Source of the DNA: Cylindrodendrum hubeiense
Taxonomy: Eukaryota > Ascomycota > Sordariomycetes > Hypocreales > Nectriaceae
Reading direction: 5' to 3'
Assembly (NCBI GenBank): GCA_014621425.1
Contig: JAANBB010000156.1
Span: 16,596 to 80,595 of the forward strand
Length of the DNA stretch: 64,000 nt
Below, in pieces: positions 1 through 12,984 of the stretch (positions are counted from its first letter, which is position 1; every line of letters begins with the position of its first letter). The notes under the pieces are model-generated. The model searched no databases. It was not told the DNA's origin and saw only the letters and a list, made by a program, of their open reading frames with translations. The translations under genes and the position numbers were made by a program.

Positions 1-170
1 TCGCCTCACGAGAATTTTAGGGAATGAAGGATAGAAGTAAAATATAAAGATACACATTTCCTCATCATGCTTGTTGTATTCGATATTCCAGGCCGCAGCC
101 CAGGCAGCACTGGTTCTTTTACAATTTACATTGACACTCATTTTTAAGTCGGCTGCATGAGCGTCTCATC

Positions 171-3100
171 ATGCGAGACTTTTCCGGCCCTAGCGGCCAT
201 TTCCTTCGTTTGATTCTCATATTCTCATTCATTTCATTTCTTTTTGCCTCCATCGTCTCGGCCCAGCAGGACATAACCTGCAGCAAGATCAATCCTTGTC
301 GAAATGGTTGCTGCGGCCCCAACAACGTGTGTGGCTTTGGCCCCAACTACTGTGGAAAGGGATGTATCACATCTTGCGATGCAAAGGCTGAGTGTGGCAA
401 ATACGCAACCGAGGACAACTTTGACTGTCCAATCAATGTTTGCTGCAGGCAAGTATATCATTCCACGAGTCGTTTTGAATTTTATATCTAACTTCATACA
501 GCGAATTTGGCTTCTGCGGAACAACGGACGAGTTCTGCGGAACTGGCTGCCAGAAGAATTCCGAGGGAGGCGGATGTGGAAAAGCAAGGCTCGTTCACCC
601 TCTTTCCTATTTTATATGAGCAGGGGCTAATACAATCAATAGTCGACCAAAGGCGTGCAAGACAAACACAGATGCCCTTACATATGGCAGGCGCATTGCA
701 TACTATGAACTCTTCACCAAGGACCGAAAATGCGGTGTCAGAGAGCCTGAAGATCTCCCGCTTGCACCGTTGACCCATCTGAATCTGGCCTTTGTCAATT
801 TCAACAGTGACTTTGAGCTGGAGGATACGGACTCTGACTGGGTGAAGCGGACAGTGATGAGGAAGCTCAAGTACCCAGATCTTCGCATCAACATCGCCAT
901 TGGAGGTTGGGCTTTCAACGATCCTCCCACCTCTACCTACTTTTCTGACATGATGCACTCATACGAGGGTAGAGCAACCTTCATCAAGTCCATCATCAGC
1001 TACCTCCGCAAGTACACCCTCGACGGCGTTGATATTGATTGGGAGTATCCGCTCGCTCTGGATCGCGGAGGCACTACAGGCGACGACACTGCATTTGTCC
1101 AGTTTCTCGGCGAACTGAAAGATGCCTTCAAGAAAGAAGGCTCAGGCTGGGAACTTTCCGTCACTCTCCCTACTAGCTATTGGTACCTCCGCGGTTTCCG
1201 CCTCACGGACATGCAGGAGAATATCGACTACTTCAACCTCATGTCCTACGACATCCACGGCATGTGGGATCTTGGCAACGATTGGACTGGTCCGTATCTG
1301 AAAGGTCATACAAACTGGACCGAGATCGACCGCGGCTTGGATCTCTTGTGGAGAAACGACATCAAGCCAGAAAACGTCGTCCTCGGTTTTGCCTTTTATG
1401 GACGTTCCTTCACCTTGGCTGATTCTAGCTGCCACCAGCCCAACGGAATTTGCAAGTTCGCCACGGGAGGAACCCGCGGCACTTGTTCGGGGGAGGCGGG
1501 CATTCTGACATATGATGAGATTGCCAGCCGTAACAGTACGCTTGACGTGGCAACGTTTTACGATCCAGAAACCACAGTCAAGTACAATGCCTTTGGAGGC
1601 GACCAGTGGATTTCCTATGATGACGGCCAGTCATTCCACGACAAGCTGGTGCACCTCTCGGAGAGGTGTCTCAGCGGCCTCATGGTCTGGGCTATTGACC
1701 AAGACTCGGGGAACTGGACAGCCATGAACCAGCTGTTTGGTGACTTTTCAGATCTGCAACTATCTGGCATGAAGACAGACTCAAAAGTGAAGCTGAAAGA
1801 CATGTTTGGACAGTTTACTGGCCAAGATTGTCTCGTCACGCCACACTGCACTGATGGATCCGACGGCGAGTCCAAGCCAGAGCAAATGTGTCCCCCGGGA
1901 TACGATGAGGTCGATATTGCGCATGACCCTAAACAGACATACCCCTATAACATCGAGGGAAGATGCAAAGAGGGCTGGTTCCGGCGCATCTGCTGTCCTG
2001 GTAAGTCATACCAGCCTTGGCCCTTTGAGGCGACAATAAGTGCTAATATTAATACAGAGGCGTCTGTGCCTAAGAATTGTGAGTGGAATGGCGCGCCAGA
2101 CCGTAGCCAATTTGGGTGCACTGGTAAGTGCGGTGAGGGAACCTTTCAACTGAACGAGGATACCTACATGGACGCCGAGGGCGATGGCAAGTGCAACAGT
2201 GGTTCTCGAAAGCTCTGCTGTCAGGGCACAAAGGTCATAGAGGATTGCTTCTGGAACAAGTGTGAAGGGCCTCTGGCACGGTACAAAAATCCGTCTTGCC
2301 CCGATGGGTACGAATACCAGACATATCGGTTCAACAGTCAGGATGGCAGTGGCATGTGTGCTGACGAATATGTCTCTCCTGTGGATGGCAGTCTGGGCAG
2401 CCCAGTGACGGAAGCATTCAAGAGCGCACTCTGTTGTCCCAAAGACAGCTCCTACAGCAACTGCAACTGGTCCAACGATCCGGCCAAGTACGAGTATGGT
2501 GTCCTTGAGAACATCTGCTTCCCTCAACCTTGCGAAAGGGATCAACTGGAGATTGCAGATGCCCTCGATCCTCCCGTGTCGCCGCAGCTTGGTGGAGGCA
2601 GGACTAAGATGAGCTGTGACAGCGTTTCTCTGCCATCAGGCTACGATGACCACTTTGGCTACTGCTGTGATCCGCCATCGACGTGGAACAAGAACTGGCC
2701 TGTCGACCCCGAAAAGCTGTGGGATATTCACTTCAACGATCCCAAGACTGACAAGGCGGTGTGGCAGTACGACAGCCAGTACAGCTATAATAATGCAGAC
2801 TCCGACAGGTCCGAGGATGAGGATGGTGACGATGCTTACGGTTTTGTCATGCTCAACGGTGAAAAAGAGGCAATCGACGACGAGTTTGGCGATACTCACA
2901 CCATCGTGTCTCGGTCCGCGTTACCATCCAAGAGAAAGAGGGAGATTCTGACGACCAATCAAACCACGCTCGACAATGTCTTTGAACATGCGGAAGAGAC
3001 CCTCTACGTCTATTGCAACTACCCGCCGGGATCCGACAAGTGTAATGCCGTCTGGAGTGGCGGCGTTGAGGACACCATCATCCGACTGCCAGCTCACGTT

Positions 3101-6100
3101 GGCGAAGGCCCCTTTGCCCGCGTCGTACACATGCGAGAGGCGAACAAAAATTACAAAGTCCCGAAGCATCACCTTGACCATCGATCTTTTAACAGCCTGC
3201 ACGACAACCCTGTTTACGAGCTCAAGATTGACTACAATTTCCACCTCGTACGCGATGATCGCGGCCCTGTGCAGATCCGAGTCGATTACACTAACTTGCT
3301 CGGATACTGGGATGAGATGACTAACGACGAGGACACGGGCAAGTCGAGTCGCCTCAAGCGCAGAACCAAGTTGGATGACGAATTCACCATGAAGCACTTC
3401 CAGGGCCGGGTGAAGCGCGGTGAAGAGGCGGACAAGAAACGAGGAAAACGAAACGCCAAGGTCCTCACGGCAACGGTACCTTTCGAACTAGAGCCAGAGT
3501 CTGGTCCCAATGCGCACACGACTGATGTGACACACACTGAGAGAAGCATTTCGAAGCGTTGGTGGGGTGAGTTCAAGGAATGGATTAGCAGACTCACTTC
3601 AGTTCGGAAAGGAGAAAAGGGAGATCTCCCTCTTGAATGGGCGGATGAGATCAACTTGTTCGAGGCCAAGTGGGGTTGTCCAGGCAAGACATGGTCTGCT
3701 AACCTGCGGATGGATCTCCAAGCCGAGATGACCATGCAGGCTACGTATGCCTACTACTACTCAGGCACCTTTATTCCCCCCAGCAAGCCAGACGTCTTCT
3801 TCTATTTTGGCATCGAGCCCGAAGCCACGCTCATGCTCAAGCTGGAGGGCAATGCTGAGATGAGGTACAAGTCTCAGCGGAAGAAGATCATCGACACCAT
3901 CGGGTACCCGGGCTTGGCTGTCAAGGGAATCGCCGCGGTTGGTCCAACTCTGGATGTCTACGGACAGGTCAAGGGTTTCATCAACATCCACGGAGAGGCC
4001 AAAGCGGGCGCAACAGTAAGCTTTGGCAAGTCCCAAGCGTACTGGCCTCAAGACGACGACGCTATTAATAAGTACGACAACATTCTCGACCTCGGGCTCA
4101 AGGAATCACCTGATATTCCCCCAGGCCGTGAAGTGGCTCCTACTTTCGAGGCCGGTGTTCAGGTCAAGGCAGAGCTCGACGTAATTATCCAGCCAGAGGT
4201 AAGTCAACGAGCCATCAAGCTATTTAAGCTTTGCATAAAAACTGATTATTCCCCTAGGCAAACGTAGGCATCAAAATTGGCGGTGGTAAATGGACCGGCG
4301 GCAGAGCTCTCGTCGACGCGCAAATCACTGCCTATATGCGAGGCATTCTTCAGTTCTGGGCCACGGGCAAAGTCACCACCACTTCCAAGAGCTTCGACTA
4401 CCAGTACGCGGCCTACTTCTACTACAATTTGGGCTACAAAGCCAAGGCAACAGTTCTTGAGTGGTCCAAGTGGGCGCTGGGAGAGAGAAGCGCCTACCCC
4501 TCGGATCGGCAGGTTACCCTTTACAAGCAAAACGGCTCTATCCCGTTGACAGCGGACGAAAAGAAGCGCTCCATCGACCTGGTCACGTATGGCAATGACA
4601 CTCTTGGTCTTTCGGAGCTAGGTGACGATTCACTGTTTCGCCGGGCTAATGCTGATGATGACGACGACGGGTCAAATATGAGCCTCGGTATGTACTCCTA
4701 CCTCGACGTGACGCAGGGGATGATAATAATGTCTCGATTCAGATCCCAATAAACCGCAATTCAGCTCCAATGTCAAATGCCCGGCGGGATCTAGCACCGA
4801 CATCACGATTCCAGAACTGCGCTGTAAGTTCCCCCGCGAGCCCGAAATGCTCCTCGAAATGGGACTCTAACATCTGCTCACAGTCAACTGCGCTGCATTC
4901 CCTCCAATCTCGATCGTAGGTATCAACGGCCAACCCTACCTTCTCGAAGACATGTGCAAGGGATACAAGACAGTGTCCAATCTCCCCATGACATTAACTC
5001 ACGCGGCAGGCTTCAATGATCAGCAGAATAAATTAGTTGAAAAGAGAAGAGGCAAGCAGTGTCCCACGGGTTATTGCGCGCCACTCACGAAGGCTTTCCA
5101 CGCTGGAGTCGGCTACACTGGCTCGAAGAGAATACTAGAGTGCGACGAGTTCCCTTGGGGTTCCAGCGACGAGGGTGGCGACTTCAAAGACAACGCCGAC
5201 CGCAGCCAGCTCTGTGTTCCCAGTTTCCAGAACGGTCTAGGTGGTGCTTGCATTAGTGAGTTCTCTTCTATTCCTCGGCTATACCAGGCTAATCAATCTC
5301 TATCAGACATGATGAGCCACCTGAGGTCAAACGTCGGCATGATGGACCCCTCGGTCAAAGATGACGAGAAAGAAAAGAAATTTGTAAAATGGGGCTCATA
5401 TTCCAAGTTGGATTCAGGGACTCCCTCAGACGCAGAGAGTAAGTCGCTTGTCGATCCGGGCCATATATGTAATTCAATAGCTGACGGGGTTCGCACAGTT
5501 TGGTACACGGATGGCAAGAAGGTTGGCCCAACAACACAGCGGTACACGACGTATATAAACAAGCAGCCGCCTCCATTTGGAGTTGACCCGAAGGACTGGG
5601 AGGCACGTTACCGACAGCATCTGCATAAGCGTTCGATCTCTAACAGGTGCCACAGAACGAACCCGCAGAGAAAAGTTGGATGTTCAAGCGCAACTACACC
5701 TTCTCCATCATGGACGACGGCGCCCAGGCCAAGGAATGGTGGACCGGCGCCACGGCAAAGAAGTTCCAAAAGCCGGGCCCCAAGAAAAAGCCGACGCAGT
5801 TTAGAGATGCCACCGGCTACGCGTCCGTCATCTGCGCCGTCAACATCTTCGGCCAGACCGACTACTACCAGAACCCTAAACAGGGAGGGACGCCCGAGTT
5901 CAATGCCATGTGCTACACGGATAAGCAAGAAGACAGTCAGTACATACTACGCGGTTGAGAGAGGGGGAAGTCGAGTTCATGCTAACCTTGGGTCACTAGA
6001 AAATGGTTGGCCCCAGCAGTATACGGCTACACGATGCCTCATCGACTTTGCCCCAGCCGCGCCCGGTAGCGACAGCGACGGTGGTGATGACGGCGACAGC

Positions 6101-6368
6101 CAGGGCGGTAGCGACACGAAGCGCTCAACGAATGATGGCTGGAAGATCAACAGTACGTTACCTACCTGAGGAATGTGTGACGAACCGAGTATACTAACGA
6201 GCGGCGACTGAAGATGTCATCATGTATGATGACAACTTAGACTTGACAGACCCTGATGCGCTACCGAAACTGCTTGAACGCGAAGCACGCGAAGAACGTG
6301 AGACAGAGGAGAAGGCAAGGCGAGATACCCTTGGTTTGGCGGATTTGATAGCTCCACCCTCCATCTAA
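171..6368 (+). CDS. Large secreted GH18 chitinase with chitin-binding module (killer-toxin-like, subgroup C type)
   Basis: Predicted to hydrolyse chitin outside the cell. The N-terminus has a signal peptide (hydrophobic residues about 12-30, ending near VSAQQ), then a cysteine-rich hevein-like CBM18 region (CRNGCCGPNNVCGFGPNYCG and EFGFCGTTDEFCG), then a GH18 barrel with the conserved IAIGGW strand and the catalytic DGVDIDWEYP motif at about 1021-1050. A long C-terminal part of more than 1000 residues, also cysteine-rich, resembles the subgroup C chitinases that look like yeast killer-toxin subunits. I see about ten introns: for example 449-501, 2001-2057 (in frame, so it reads as coding), 4199-4257, then several between 4688 and 6220; the last exon ends in TAA at 6366-6368. 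The second intron (about 580-650) and the one near 5600 have unclear donors. No frameshift is needed. Family and catalytic motif are firm; the exact exon set is not. Confidence 0.85.
449..501 (+). other. GC-AG intron in the chitinase gene
   Basis: The donor reads AG|GCAAGT, the acceptor TACAG|C. Removing it joins two cysteine-rich segments in frame as expected for a hevein-like domain. The GC donor otherwise matches consensus perfectly, as is usual for functional GC-AG introns. Confidence 0.65.
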
Positions 6369-6970
6369 GTAGTCAATGTAGTGCACTTTAGAAAGGAATA
6401 CATATTATTACACATGTATTTATCACCTTTTAAGGGCTCAAAGGGCGGCACAGGAGCAAAGCTTGCGGGACATAAAATAGGACGTCATGTAAGAGGATAA
6501 GTAGACAAAATTCCCCTCGGCTGTAGGGTTAACAGCGTAGGCACGTAATTAGGACTAGCGGATGCCGACATGGTTGACAAAGATAGTGGCATTTATTAGC
6601 GGCTAGGTCACGATTTTCAATTAACTTACTGAAGTAGCTTAGACCCACTTCTGTCAACGGACTAATGCAGGCAAGGATCTCTATTATCCCTTTTGGGACA
6701 CATTAGAAATATCATCACTCCACATTCAAGCACCACCATGAATCTATGCAAAGCGGATTATAAAGCACTCTGAAGATAAAAAATCACTATCGGTGAATGA
6801 TTATGTAGTGGTGGAAACCGAGATTTAGCTATGACCGTGAAAAGTATAAAGACAGCGACACCGACGGTAATTTGAACTTTTCAGACATACTTCATCACTT
6901 TCACCCATCGTCTTCCACCGTCACCTACTACAAAAGGATTCTGCGCAAACTTCCCCTCCCCTTTCTAAAA
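6369..6970. other. Intergenic region, no gene seen
   Basis: Between the chitinase stop and the SDR remnant. Short ORFs only; moderately AT-rich. A pyrimidine-rich stretch just before 6971 (about 6900-6968) looks like the old promoter and leader of the truncated SDR gene. Confidence 0.5.
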
Positions 6971-7312
6971 ATGTCTCAAGATTCTCTCTCCCTCTCCGGT
7001 AAAGTTGCCATCATCACGGGCTCCGGGAAGGAGAACGGCATTGGTGCTGGCATTGCCCTGGCGCTCGCTCGTGCTGGTGCCAAGGTTACCATCAATTATA
7101 TTTCCCCCTGCACTGCAGAGCGTTCAGTCAAAACGGTCGCCATGATTGAGGCTGCGGCTGGGAAAGGAAACGTCCACGTTATTCAGGCAGACGTCAGTAC
7201 TCCTGGGGGGAATGAGAAGCTCGTCAGCGGCACCCTACTCTTCTATTCCTTAATTATCACGTACCCCACTATATATTTAGAAGGGTTTTTTCCCTTATCT
7301 TCTATAGAATAG
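6971..7312 (+). pseudogene. Truncated short-chain dehydrogenase/reductase, N-terminal remnant
   Basis: Starts with ATG at 6971 and encodes the first Rossmann segment of a classical SDR: SGKVAIITGSGKENGIGAG gives the cofactor-binding TGxxxGxG turn, followed by the VIQADVS strand. Recognisable SDR sequence stops near 7233 (after EKLVSGTL) and runs into unrelated AT-rich sequence with a stop at 7310-7312. The catalytic Ser, Tyr and Lys are absent and I find no continuation downstream, so this is a 3'-truncated remnant of about 88 SDR residues. The breakpoint may mark an old insertion or deletion. Confidence 0.75.
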
Positions 7313-7930
7313 AAGCACTGTCTGCCTTTCTGAGGTCTACAGAGTATGAATAAATAAATAAATAAATATGTTACAACTATTGTTGAAGAATAACCATTCG
7401 CCAGCGTATGACCCATATGTTCTCTATTTCACGACGAGGGAACACGATTTGTCCCTTAATCTAGGTTAGCAGTGTTGAATTTGGGGGAAAACAGGGCGGT
7501 AGCGAATAGTGTCACTATTCATTCAACGTTCCAGTCACATCCTGGAGCACAAGCCACAGAGTGGGGGATTAGTTACAATGTGAAGATTCTTAATCACGCG
7601 TGGCATCCTTCACTTTCAAACTCTTTGGCTCTTCAGTATCTATACGCAGGTAGTATACTTGGTAGATGAACAAAGACGTTTTGAGAGGCTTAGGCTGAGG
7701 CGCCCAATTTGGCTAATTACCACCCCCATCACGTGCACAAAGGGGAGGATTGACGTGGCCATTTTGTGCGCGCGGCACTATAGTTTTACTCAGAAAGCAT
7801 ATTATTCCAATGTACTAATACACTAACAATTTGGGAAGCTATCTATCCTGTTAGAGTGGGGTTGTTGAAGTCAGTCATTGCCCCGCGCTGCAGGTCGCAA
7901 TTTGCCGACTGGGATTGGCCATGTGCAGCT
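7313..7930. other. Intergenic region, no gene seen
   Basis: Contains an (AATA)n microsatellite near 7350-7369 and otherwise no supported gene. It is the 3' side of the cyanide hydratase gene on the minus strand. Confidence 0.5.
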
Positions 7931-9102
7931 CTAAGCGCCCTCCTCCTCGTCGAGAGGTCGGTCCAGTCCAAGTCGCTGGCGGGTGCTGTACGACTCAATC
8001 GAGTTCTTCTCGGGATCGGCCTGGGTGATGAGCTCCTTCCGACGAGTGTCGACCAGGAGACGGATGAGGTCGGGGCGCATGTAGTGGCCAGCAAAGTCAG
8101 CCAGGACCTTGGTGAGGTGATTCTCGTTCAGGTCGATGTCTACAAACAGCAGGCCGTCAAAGTCCTTCTCGGGCTTGACAACTAGGCTGCCATCAGGGCG
8201 GTAGATGCGGGCGTGGCCGTTGTAGGGAGTGGGATCCGTCTCGGGCTCGACTCCCTCGGGCGTGTTCTTGCGCAGACCCTCAACCGAGAGCCGCTGGAAG
8301 GGAGCGAGAGTCCAGGTACCCGTCTCGATGGCGTACGCGGGAGTAACAAGGTCCGAGGCCGTGTCGGCATAGTTGGTTCTCGGATCTGGAGCAACCTGGC
8401 GCTCGACACCGGGGTAGACGGGCCAGCCAGCGACGTGGATCTGCTCTCCGGCCGAAACGTTGAGAGACTTGAGGAAGGGGTTCATGTTCTCCCAGCAGTT
8501 GAGCTGGCCGAGGCGGCCAATCTCAGTCTCGGACACGGACATGAAGGTGTCGCCAGAGCCGTCGCCGTAGACGAGCTTCTCGACGTGGGTGGGCTTGATC
8601 TTGCGGCGGTGGTTGATGACGTTTCCATCGGGTCCAATGAGAATCTGGGACAGGTAGAGCGTAGCGTGGTCAATCTCGGAGAAGCCTAGCGAGACGAAGA
8701 TCTGATTATCACGGGCAGCTCGGCGAATGCGACGCATCTCGTCCGAGTCGACAGCCATGGAGTTCTCACGGTACTTTTTCAGCATGGGGAGGGACTGAAG
8801 GTAAGTGACCTTCCACATCCAGTAGGGGTAACCAGGAATCCCTTTCAAGTGTTAACAATACTCAAAAAGGTAATTGTAAAAGAGACTTAAATGCCACTTA
8901 CAGACTTCCGGGAAGGCGACCAGCTTGCAGCCAGCCTGGCCGGCTTCGTTGATGAAGTCGATGGTCTTCCTGACTCCGCCCTCGAGGTCAAACCACTGAG
9001 ACAAGTTAACAAAGTTGATGACGATGATGTCGATTGGTTTGCAACAAGACTTACACCGGGCTCGGAGGTGACTGCGGCTGCCTTGTACTTGGTGATGACC
9101 AT
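7931..9102 (-). CDS. Cyanide hydratase (nitrilase superfamily)
   Basis: Converts hydrogen cyanide to formamide; fungal enzymes of this family form spiral filaments in the cytosol and protect against plant-derived cyanide. Three exons: 9102-9055, 8995-8902 and 8841-7931, with canonical GT-AG introns of 59 and 60 nt; total 350 residues, within the normal size of fungal cyanide hydratases. The nitrilase triad is visible: Glu in LVAFPEVWIPGYPYW, Lys in [12 protein letters not shown], and nucleophilic Cys in [12 protein letters not shown]. The Met at 9102 ([11 protein letters not shown]) matches the usual start of the family; an upstream in-frame Met exists but is less likely. The gene appears intact, unlike its immediate neighbours. 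An ordinary aliphatic nitrilase is possible, but overall likeness to cyanide hydratase is much stronger. Confidence 0.93.
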
Positions 9103-10426
9103 CTTGGGATTGTTGCGAAGGTGCAATTTGGAGAGTTCGGTGTGGAGAGAAGAAGCTTGTTGTACTACTGTATCTGACATGAGGGGTGAGATGATTCTGT
9201 TTCCTGTCCTTGGGGGGATTCACGAGTCGCTTTATACTTGATGATGACTTGTGTTGGCACAAGCTATGGCCAAAGAAACCGACCAACCTCCGGGAAGCTC
9301 GCGGACAATCTCGGAGTGTCGCGCATGGATGAACGGCTCGGACACAATCCACTGTCATGGCGTGACGCGGCGAGAGTCGTTCCGGAGCTCTGACAGATAG
9401 AAATGCCGCTCCGCATGCATGCACGCCATGACATCAAGTGATGATCCATGCGGCGGAGGTAACATCGGTAAGCCCTTGATTCGATGGGGTTGGTCATTGG
9501 GGCTCGGATGGAGATTATCAAGTCAATCGCTACAATGTGTACTACCCTGCAACCGAATTGTCAATTGCATTAATTAAATTGTTACTATTGAGCCGTGGAT
9601 TGCGCTGCATTTCGCATGAGTAACACTGCTCAGTGTAGCCAACCATACATGCAAGAGTCCAAACACAGGGGTGCCGAATATCCAATACTCTAGAGCCAAT
9701 CCATGAGTGTGGCCATTAACGAACGACGAGCAAACTCCGGCCCAACACCCTGCAAAGCTTAAGCTTGCATCATCATGGCAATATACTGAAAACGCCGACA
9801 GCTCCGATACGCTCCGATCCGATGCGCCTTGATGATGAATCCTAGATCAAAGAGAAAGACGCCGCCGCACATTTGGCGCGGGCCGCACGCAAAAAGCGGT
9901 CGCCACTCTCAATTGCGGGCCGCAGCAGGCCGCTCATGATGCCGCAACATGTGTACCAGAACTTAGGCCAGTCGCTGCGGGTCGCTGCGGCCCGCAACAC
10001 GACAGGACCCCATTTTTAATACCTTTTACTCAACAACTGCCGGCCGCAACATATATCGTTCGATCCACGCAAGCATACATATATATATATCTGGGACTGA
10101 GCTGTTCCTGTATGCATAAGCTGTCCAGAACCCCCGCAAACCGCTTAGCTGTCATGCTCACGCAGCCATGTTACTTGAGACTTTGTGTTTATCTCACTTT
10201 GACTTGAATGTCACTTTATTCTGCACCAAACGGTTACCACCTTGATTCTTTATTTACCACGTCTGCAAATAAACCATTCTCCAGAGTGCAGAATGTCAGC
10301 TTCAGATGATGAAACAGGCGGCACGCTACTTGCGCCAAGGGCTCACAAGCAACAGCAACCATCATAGGCCAGTCTTGAGCGAGCGTAATATTATTTCTCG
10401 TTCTTAGTTGACCTGTCACTGCGTTG
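9103..10426. other. Non-coding region with GC-rich patch
   Basis: About 1.3 kb upstream of the cyanide hydratase without a supportable gene. A patch at about 9870-10035 repeats GCGGGCCGCA/GGTCGCTGCGG-type words, unlike the surrounding base composition, and resembles the end of a degenerate transposon; I could not assign it. A short TA run lies at 10079-10090. Confidence 0.4.
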
Positions 10427-10800
10427 TTTGTAACGGTCGTGCCGGTGATCTACGATATACTGGGTATAGGGTAGGTCAAAGGCTGTTTCCTAAGGGATAA
10501 ACCATAGGGTTTATGTTAGCAGTAACGGTCAGGGTGAACTTATCTTGTAAGGTTACGTATGATAATAGTCAATCAGATTGGGGGCGTAGCGAGTCAAGGT
10601 GATTGAGGTAATCAAGTTGTATTGATAGCTAAGGAGACCGGATGCATAGTGTCATCAGGTCGTCTTATGCCTATATACTAGGTGGATCACTGGATCACCA
10701 AGGTGAGCCAGTGATCCTGCGCTGATAGGTCGAAATTTATGGGCCCGTTATTTACTGCCAGTCCCGACCGCCTGTCCATGACATGGGCCGTGACATTGTT
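10427..10800. repeat. LTR-like dispersed repeat, copy without RIP
   Basis: This stretch aligns by eye with 62547-62960. Many positions differ by transitions only, for example ATGACATGGGCCGTGACAT here against ATAATATAGGCTATAATAT there, where all seven differences are C-to-T or G-to-A. Shared landmarks are GTATAGGGTAGGT, ATAGGGTTTATRTTAGCA, the ATATAYTAGGT segment and AAATTTATRGG. No ORF; most likely a solo LTR or LTR fragment. Limits are approximate and it may extend towards 11070. Confidence 0.6.
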
Positions 10801-11285
10801 CTCTTGGACGGTTGGTGGGTTTCACCAGGGAAATCGGAATGGCAGTATTCTTACGTTGACACAAACCATGGTCTTGGCGGGACAAGGCTTGGATTGTTGG
10901 ATTGACCCTAAATTGACGGTCAAGCTCATTTCGGGAGGTTGGAACTAATATGTGCCACTCATTCAGCTGCATATTACGCATCAAGGTTGTTTTGCGCAGC
11001 AGGGCTTGCATCATAATGCAGTAGTAGAAACTTTTATCTTCTTGAGTTGTTATTGCCCTGGACTTCATTACTAAACCCAGTATACTGCTTTTCTTTCTGC
11101 TTCATTTTATTTTCTCGTACTGTTTTGAGCTCTAGCCTCTCCTCCTAGAGTGTGCTACTAAACAAGGGGCATGATATCTAAGTAGTATAGCCCAAGAGCA
11201 ATGATTGAAGTTATATTCTAATATAATAGAGCAGATATGAATGGCCCTTTTAAATGTACGTCGCGGGCCTGAATCTAATAAACAC
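10801..11285. other. Non-coding region next to the LTR-like repeat
   Basis: No gene supported. The sequence may be the continuation of the LTR-like repeat followed by the 3' flank of the hydrolase pseudogene. Confidence 0.35.
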
Positions 11286-12569
11286 TTATGTATTGACAGA
11301 ACCTTTGAGTTGTTTATAGATTTCCTCCTCCAAGGCTTCAATTAATGGCTTAACCTGAGGATCTGCAGGAGGCATAACCTGAGTGCCAAAGACGCCGCGA
11401 ACTCCAGCTTCTCGATCGATGAACTAGTAATCTTTATCAGCCAGCTTTCATCTCAATTACAGAGCTCCACTTACCGAGAAACAATTCGACGCCCCGCTCC
11501 AGATTGCCGTGTTTCGCTTCCGATTTTCGTGCTTATCTCCATCCACTAGTAGTCCTCCAAAACTCCAGTCGTACTCCTCCGTGTTAAGAAAATCACCAAC
11601 GAGTCAGGTAGGTGTCTGCATCCTTTTTAAGAGCACGGCTTTGCTTGCAGGTGAAAGGCATGGCTTGAAGATGTTGGATACCATATCCTTTTTTAACAAT
11701 TTCTCATCGTCCTTGAGAAGTGAGTCAAGGATTTTGATATAGTCCCTCATACTCATGAAGAGACCCTGTCCACCAGAACACTCGGCCCATCCAGTTGTAA
11801 AAGTATTCATACCTGGAGTTGACTTTACGGGATCACCGGGGGCAATGCGAATAGACATTGGGGGGTGATTTGCATCCCAGAACGGCGCAGTGTTAATTCC
11901 TGGAGGCTGCCAGATGCTGTCTCTGAAATAGTCTTCAAGTCATCTGCGGGATATCCGTTTAAATATCTGACCAATTCGGTCGAGGGAACTGCTGTACATG
12001 AACCCGTCATTAGGCTCATATGATAACGGAAAATTAAAATTACCGTTCACAGTTCCATCGGAATTGGGAGGCTGACTGATTGATGTTGCATACTGCACCA
12101 ATCGCGGGTCGGTGACGGCATAGCCTGCACCAGCGCTGTGGGTAAGAAGCAACCGCAACGTAATCATGTTCCGTTTTTTGTGAGTTTTGGGTTTGCCCTG
12201 TTTGTCAAAGCCGTCGAAGACCTCTTAACTGGTGAAAGCTGGGATGAACTGTGCGACATCTTCGTCTAAGTCATAAGCCCTTTTTCAACCAGCTGCAATG
12301 AGGCAATGACAGTAACAAGCTTAGTCAATGATGCAATCTCGAACACAGTGTCCTTATGATAACATTGGTCTCTCCCGGTGACAGCTTTTGAATAATTGAT
12401 CTTGCCTTGGAGTCTCACATTAGCTTAGTGTTCATACAAGCGGGCGTGATTGTACTTCATAATTCCAATCATGCGCTCACCAGTTTTGTCCCTTTGCAAA
12501 AGCCACTGCCCCAGGTACAATGCCGTCGCGTGCAGCGTTTTCGAGAATGTTTTCAAAGACTGACATCAT
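11286..12569 (-). pseudogene. Serine beta-lactamase-like hydrolase/esterase, pseudogene
   Basis: A degraded member of the class C beta-lactamase/LovD-like family of fungal esterases and acyltransferases. From the start codon at 12569 the sequence shows ILENAARDGIVPGAVAF, then after a frame slip the SxxK nucleophile region (FEIASLTKLVTVIASL), then LRLLLTHSAGAGY and the Tyr-containing YEPNDGFMYSSSLDRIGQ; the C-terminus ends at TAA 11286-11288 after RGVFGTQVMPP. Disabling changes seen: a one-base frame slip around 12490, an in-frame TAA at 12227-12225 and an in-frame TGA near 11939-11937, plus a frame change in the C-terminal third. Nearly the whole gene is present, so inactivation by point lesions seems recent rather than a truncation. 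Confidence 0.8.
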
Positions 12570-12984
12570 GTGCAATAGTACTGTCGTGGTAGAATGTGGC
12601 CGGTACTAGTGTGGAAATCATCGAGCGGGTGCCTCTGGGGGTCCAAGGTGGGATTATAGAGACAAGCGAAAACATTATATACCCTCAAGTCCACTTGCGC
12701 TGCAATATCCAGCGCTGATTTGTGGAAGCCGGGCTTGTACTTGATTGATAAGGGTCACGACTTATCGCCCGATTAATGTGCTAGAGATGGCCGAGTCGCC
12801 CAACTAATCGGCCGACGCCTGCGATGCCACTTTTCCGCCCTGTCCACTATCACCCTCGGTGAGGAAATGGATCATATAGATACACGGGCAAGATAAGCTT
12901 GACAGGGACATTGGTTGACAGAGGCGCAGGCCTTGGCTGAATGTATCGATTCCCACTTCATTGATCAACATCTCTCATACGCGA
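12570..12984. other. Intergenic region, no gene seen
   Basis: Between two divergent pseudogenes; probably their former shared promoter region. Confidence 0.4.

Noticed and set aside
9870..10035. GC-rich repetitive patch considered as an rRNA or transposon end
   Set aside because: No rRNA similarity recognised and no inverted repeats or target duplication could be shown.
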